A stretch of DNA of 64,000 nucleotides, taken from contig OZ026850.1 of NCBI GenBank assembly GCA_964023205.1, forward strand, positions 3,432,368 to 3,496,367, in the 5' to 3' direction. Shown here in pieces: positions 63,424 to 64,000 of this stretch. The position numbers and the translations under genes are program-made. Under the pieces are notes generated by a model. That model worked only from the letters and a program-made list of their open reading frames with translations, did not search any database and was not told where the DNA came from. The DNA comes from Lutraria lutraria. Taxonomy: Eukaryota > Mollusca > Bivalvia > Venerida > Mactridae. How positions within the stretch are numbered: position 1 is the stretch's first letter; every line of letters starts with the position of its first letter.

Positions 63424-63525
63424 CCCGCCTCCATGGTAGAGAGGTTAGGGTGGCTGACTTCAAATCACTCTCACTGATAGAGGGTAGTGTGTTCGAGTCC
63501 CACTACCGACCATGTCTCTTTAAAT
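63424..63525 (+). repeat. tRNA-derived SINE
   Basis: A-box-like TGGTAGAGAGGTTAGGGTGG and B-box GTGTTCGAGTCCC, then CTACCGACCATGTCTCTTTA. Related to the minus-strand fragment at 1030-1112. A real tRNA gene is unlikely: the acceptor stem does not pair. Confidence 0.65.
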
Positions 63526-63532
63526 AAGAAAG

Positions 63533-63712
63533 TACAGTACAACCTCTGTAGAGCAACACCCTTTGGGAGCTTCAAATATTGGCCGTTGTTTAGAGGTTGT
63601 TGCTCTACAGAGGTTAAATTTACAGTAAATATTAGTTTAGGGAAAGTTTGAAGGTGTTGTTAAAGAGAGGTTGTTGCTCTACAGAGGGCCGCTCTGGAGA
63701 GGTTTTACTGTA
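63533..63712. repeat. MITE family B copy
   Basis: TACAGTACAACCTCTGTAGAG at the left; CTCTGGAGAGGTTTTACTGTA at the right. Inner copies of GAGGTTGTTGCTCTACAGAGG give extra palindromic structure. It begins just behind the SINE. Confidence 0.88.
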
Positions 63713-63767
63713 TGCAGTTGCTTACGGAGGATGAGAGACTTTAGTCTAGTACTGGTTCTTCCCAGGA

Positions 63768-63958
63768 ATCAGGGGTTTTTCACCTTCTATAACAGAGGCC
63801 TACTAAAGGCCCCTTCCCAAGTGAAAATTTCTTTAAAATCAAGCAGTTTTCCCCAAAATACAAACTTACACCTTTTTGATTTCCCAAATCAGCAATAATT
63901 CTTCCAAAAATCAACAGGCTTCTAAAGGCCTCTTCCCAATGAAGAGAGAAAAACCCTG
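63768..63958 (+). repeat. Dispersed repeat family L
   Basis: CAGGGGTTTTTCACCTTCTA at the left and GAAGAGAGAAAAACCCTGG at the right give short inverted ends. The interior matches 44893-45077. Confidence 0.75.
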
Positions 63959-64000
63959 GGAATGATGGTTAGGTGAACTGTCCGCCTATTATATCTTTGA

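Noticed and set aside
63424..63525. Candidate tRNA gene
   Set aside because: Only the internal promoter boxes resemble a tRNA; acceptor stem does not pair, and a related fragment is at 1030-1112.

Overview
This is a metazoan nuclear window: AT-rich, with small exons, GT-AG introns and many short dispersed repeats. The UNC-45 protein, the tRNA-like SINE heads and several repeat types fit a lophotrochozoan, most likely a bivalve mollusc. That assignment is inference. I see no bacterial-type operons, CRISPR arrays, rRNA genes or canonical tRNA genes.

Layout. (1) 96-2424, minus strand: the 5' part of an HSL-type alpha/beta-hydrolase (carboxylesterase) gene, four exons, cut off by the left edge. 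(2) 2425-23244: about 20 kb without a recognisable gene, holding MITE-like elements, a GAT/GTT satellite, a 28-bp minisatellite and the decayed 3' end of a LINE. (3) 23245-27057, plus: the last two exons of an acidic protein with a C-terminal coiled coil that may be Shroom ASD2-like, followed 9 bases after the stop by a perfect 26-bp hairpin. (4) 27058-31412: intergenic, including an inverted repeat of about 460 bp. (5) 31413-38297, plus: a complete seven-exon gene for an unrecognised 823-residue protein with an acylation-type N-terminus and internal degenerate repeats. (6) 38298-43329: intergenic repeats. (7) 43349-57554, plus: a complete 20-exon unc-45 myosin chaperone gene of 934 residues, with every splice phase agreeing. 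(8) 57555-60355: tail-to-tail intergenic region with an 82-nt imperfect hairpin. (9) 60356-63256, minus: the 3' part of an unrecognised gene, apparently nuclear, with a highly charged tail.

The genes share no obvious pathway. The most striking non-coding feature is the density of short non-autonomous elements. Three families (called A, B and C here) share a terminal motif of the form TACAGTNNAACCT, suggesting one source of transposase, probably Tc1/mariner/pogo-like. Several of these elements sit within a few tens of bases of splice sites in the two complete genes. No autonomous transposase was found.

All exon models come from reading the sequence: open frame, splice consensus, phase agreement and, for UNC-45, family resemblance. 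No alignment or database search was run.
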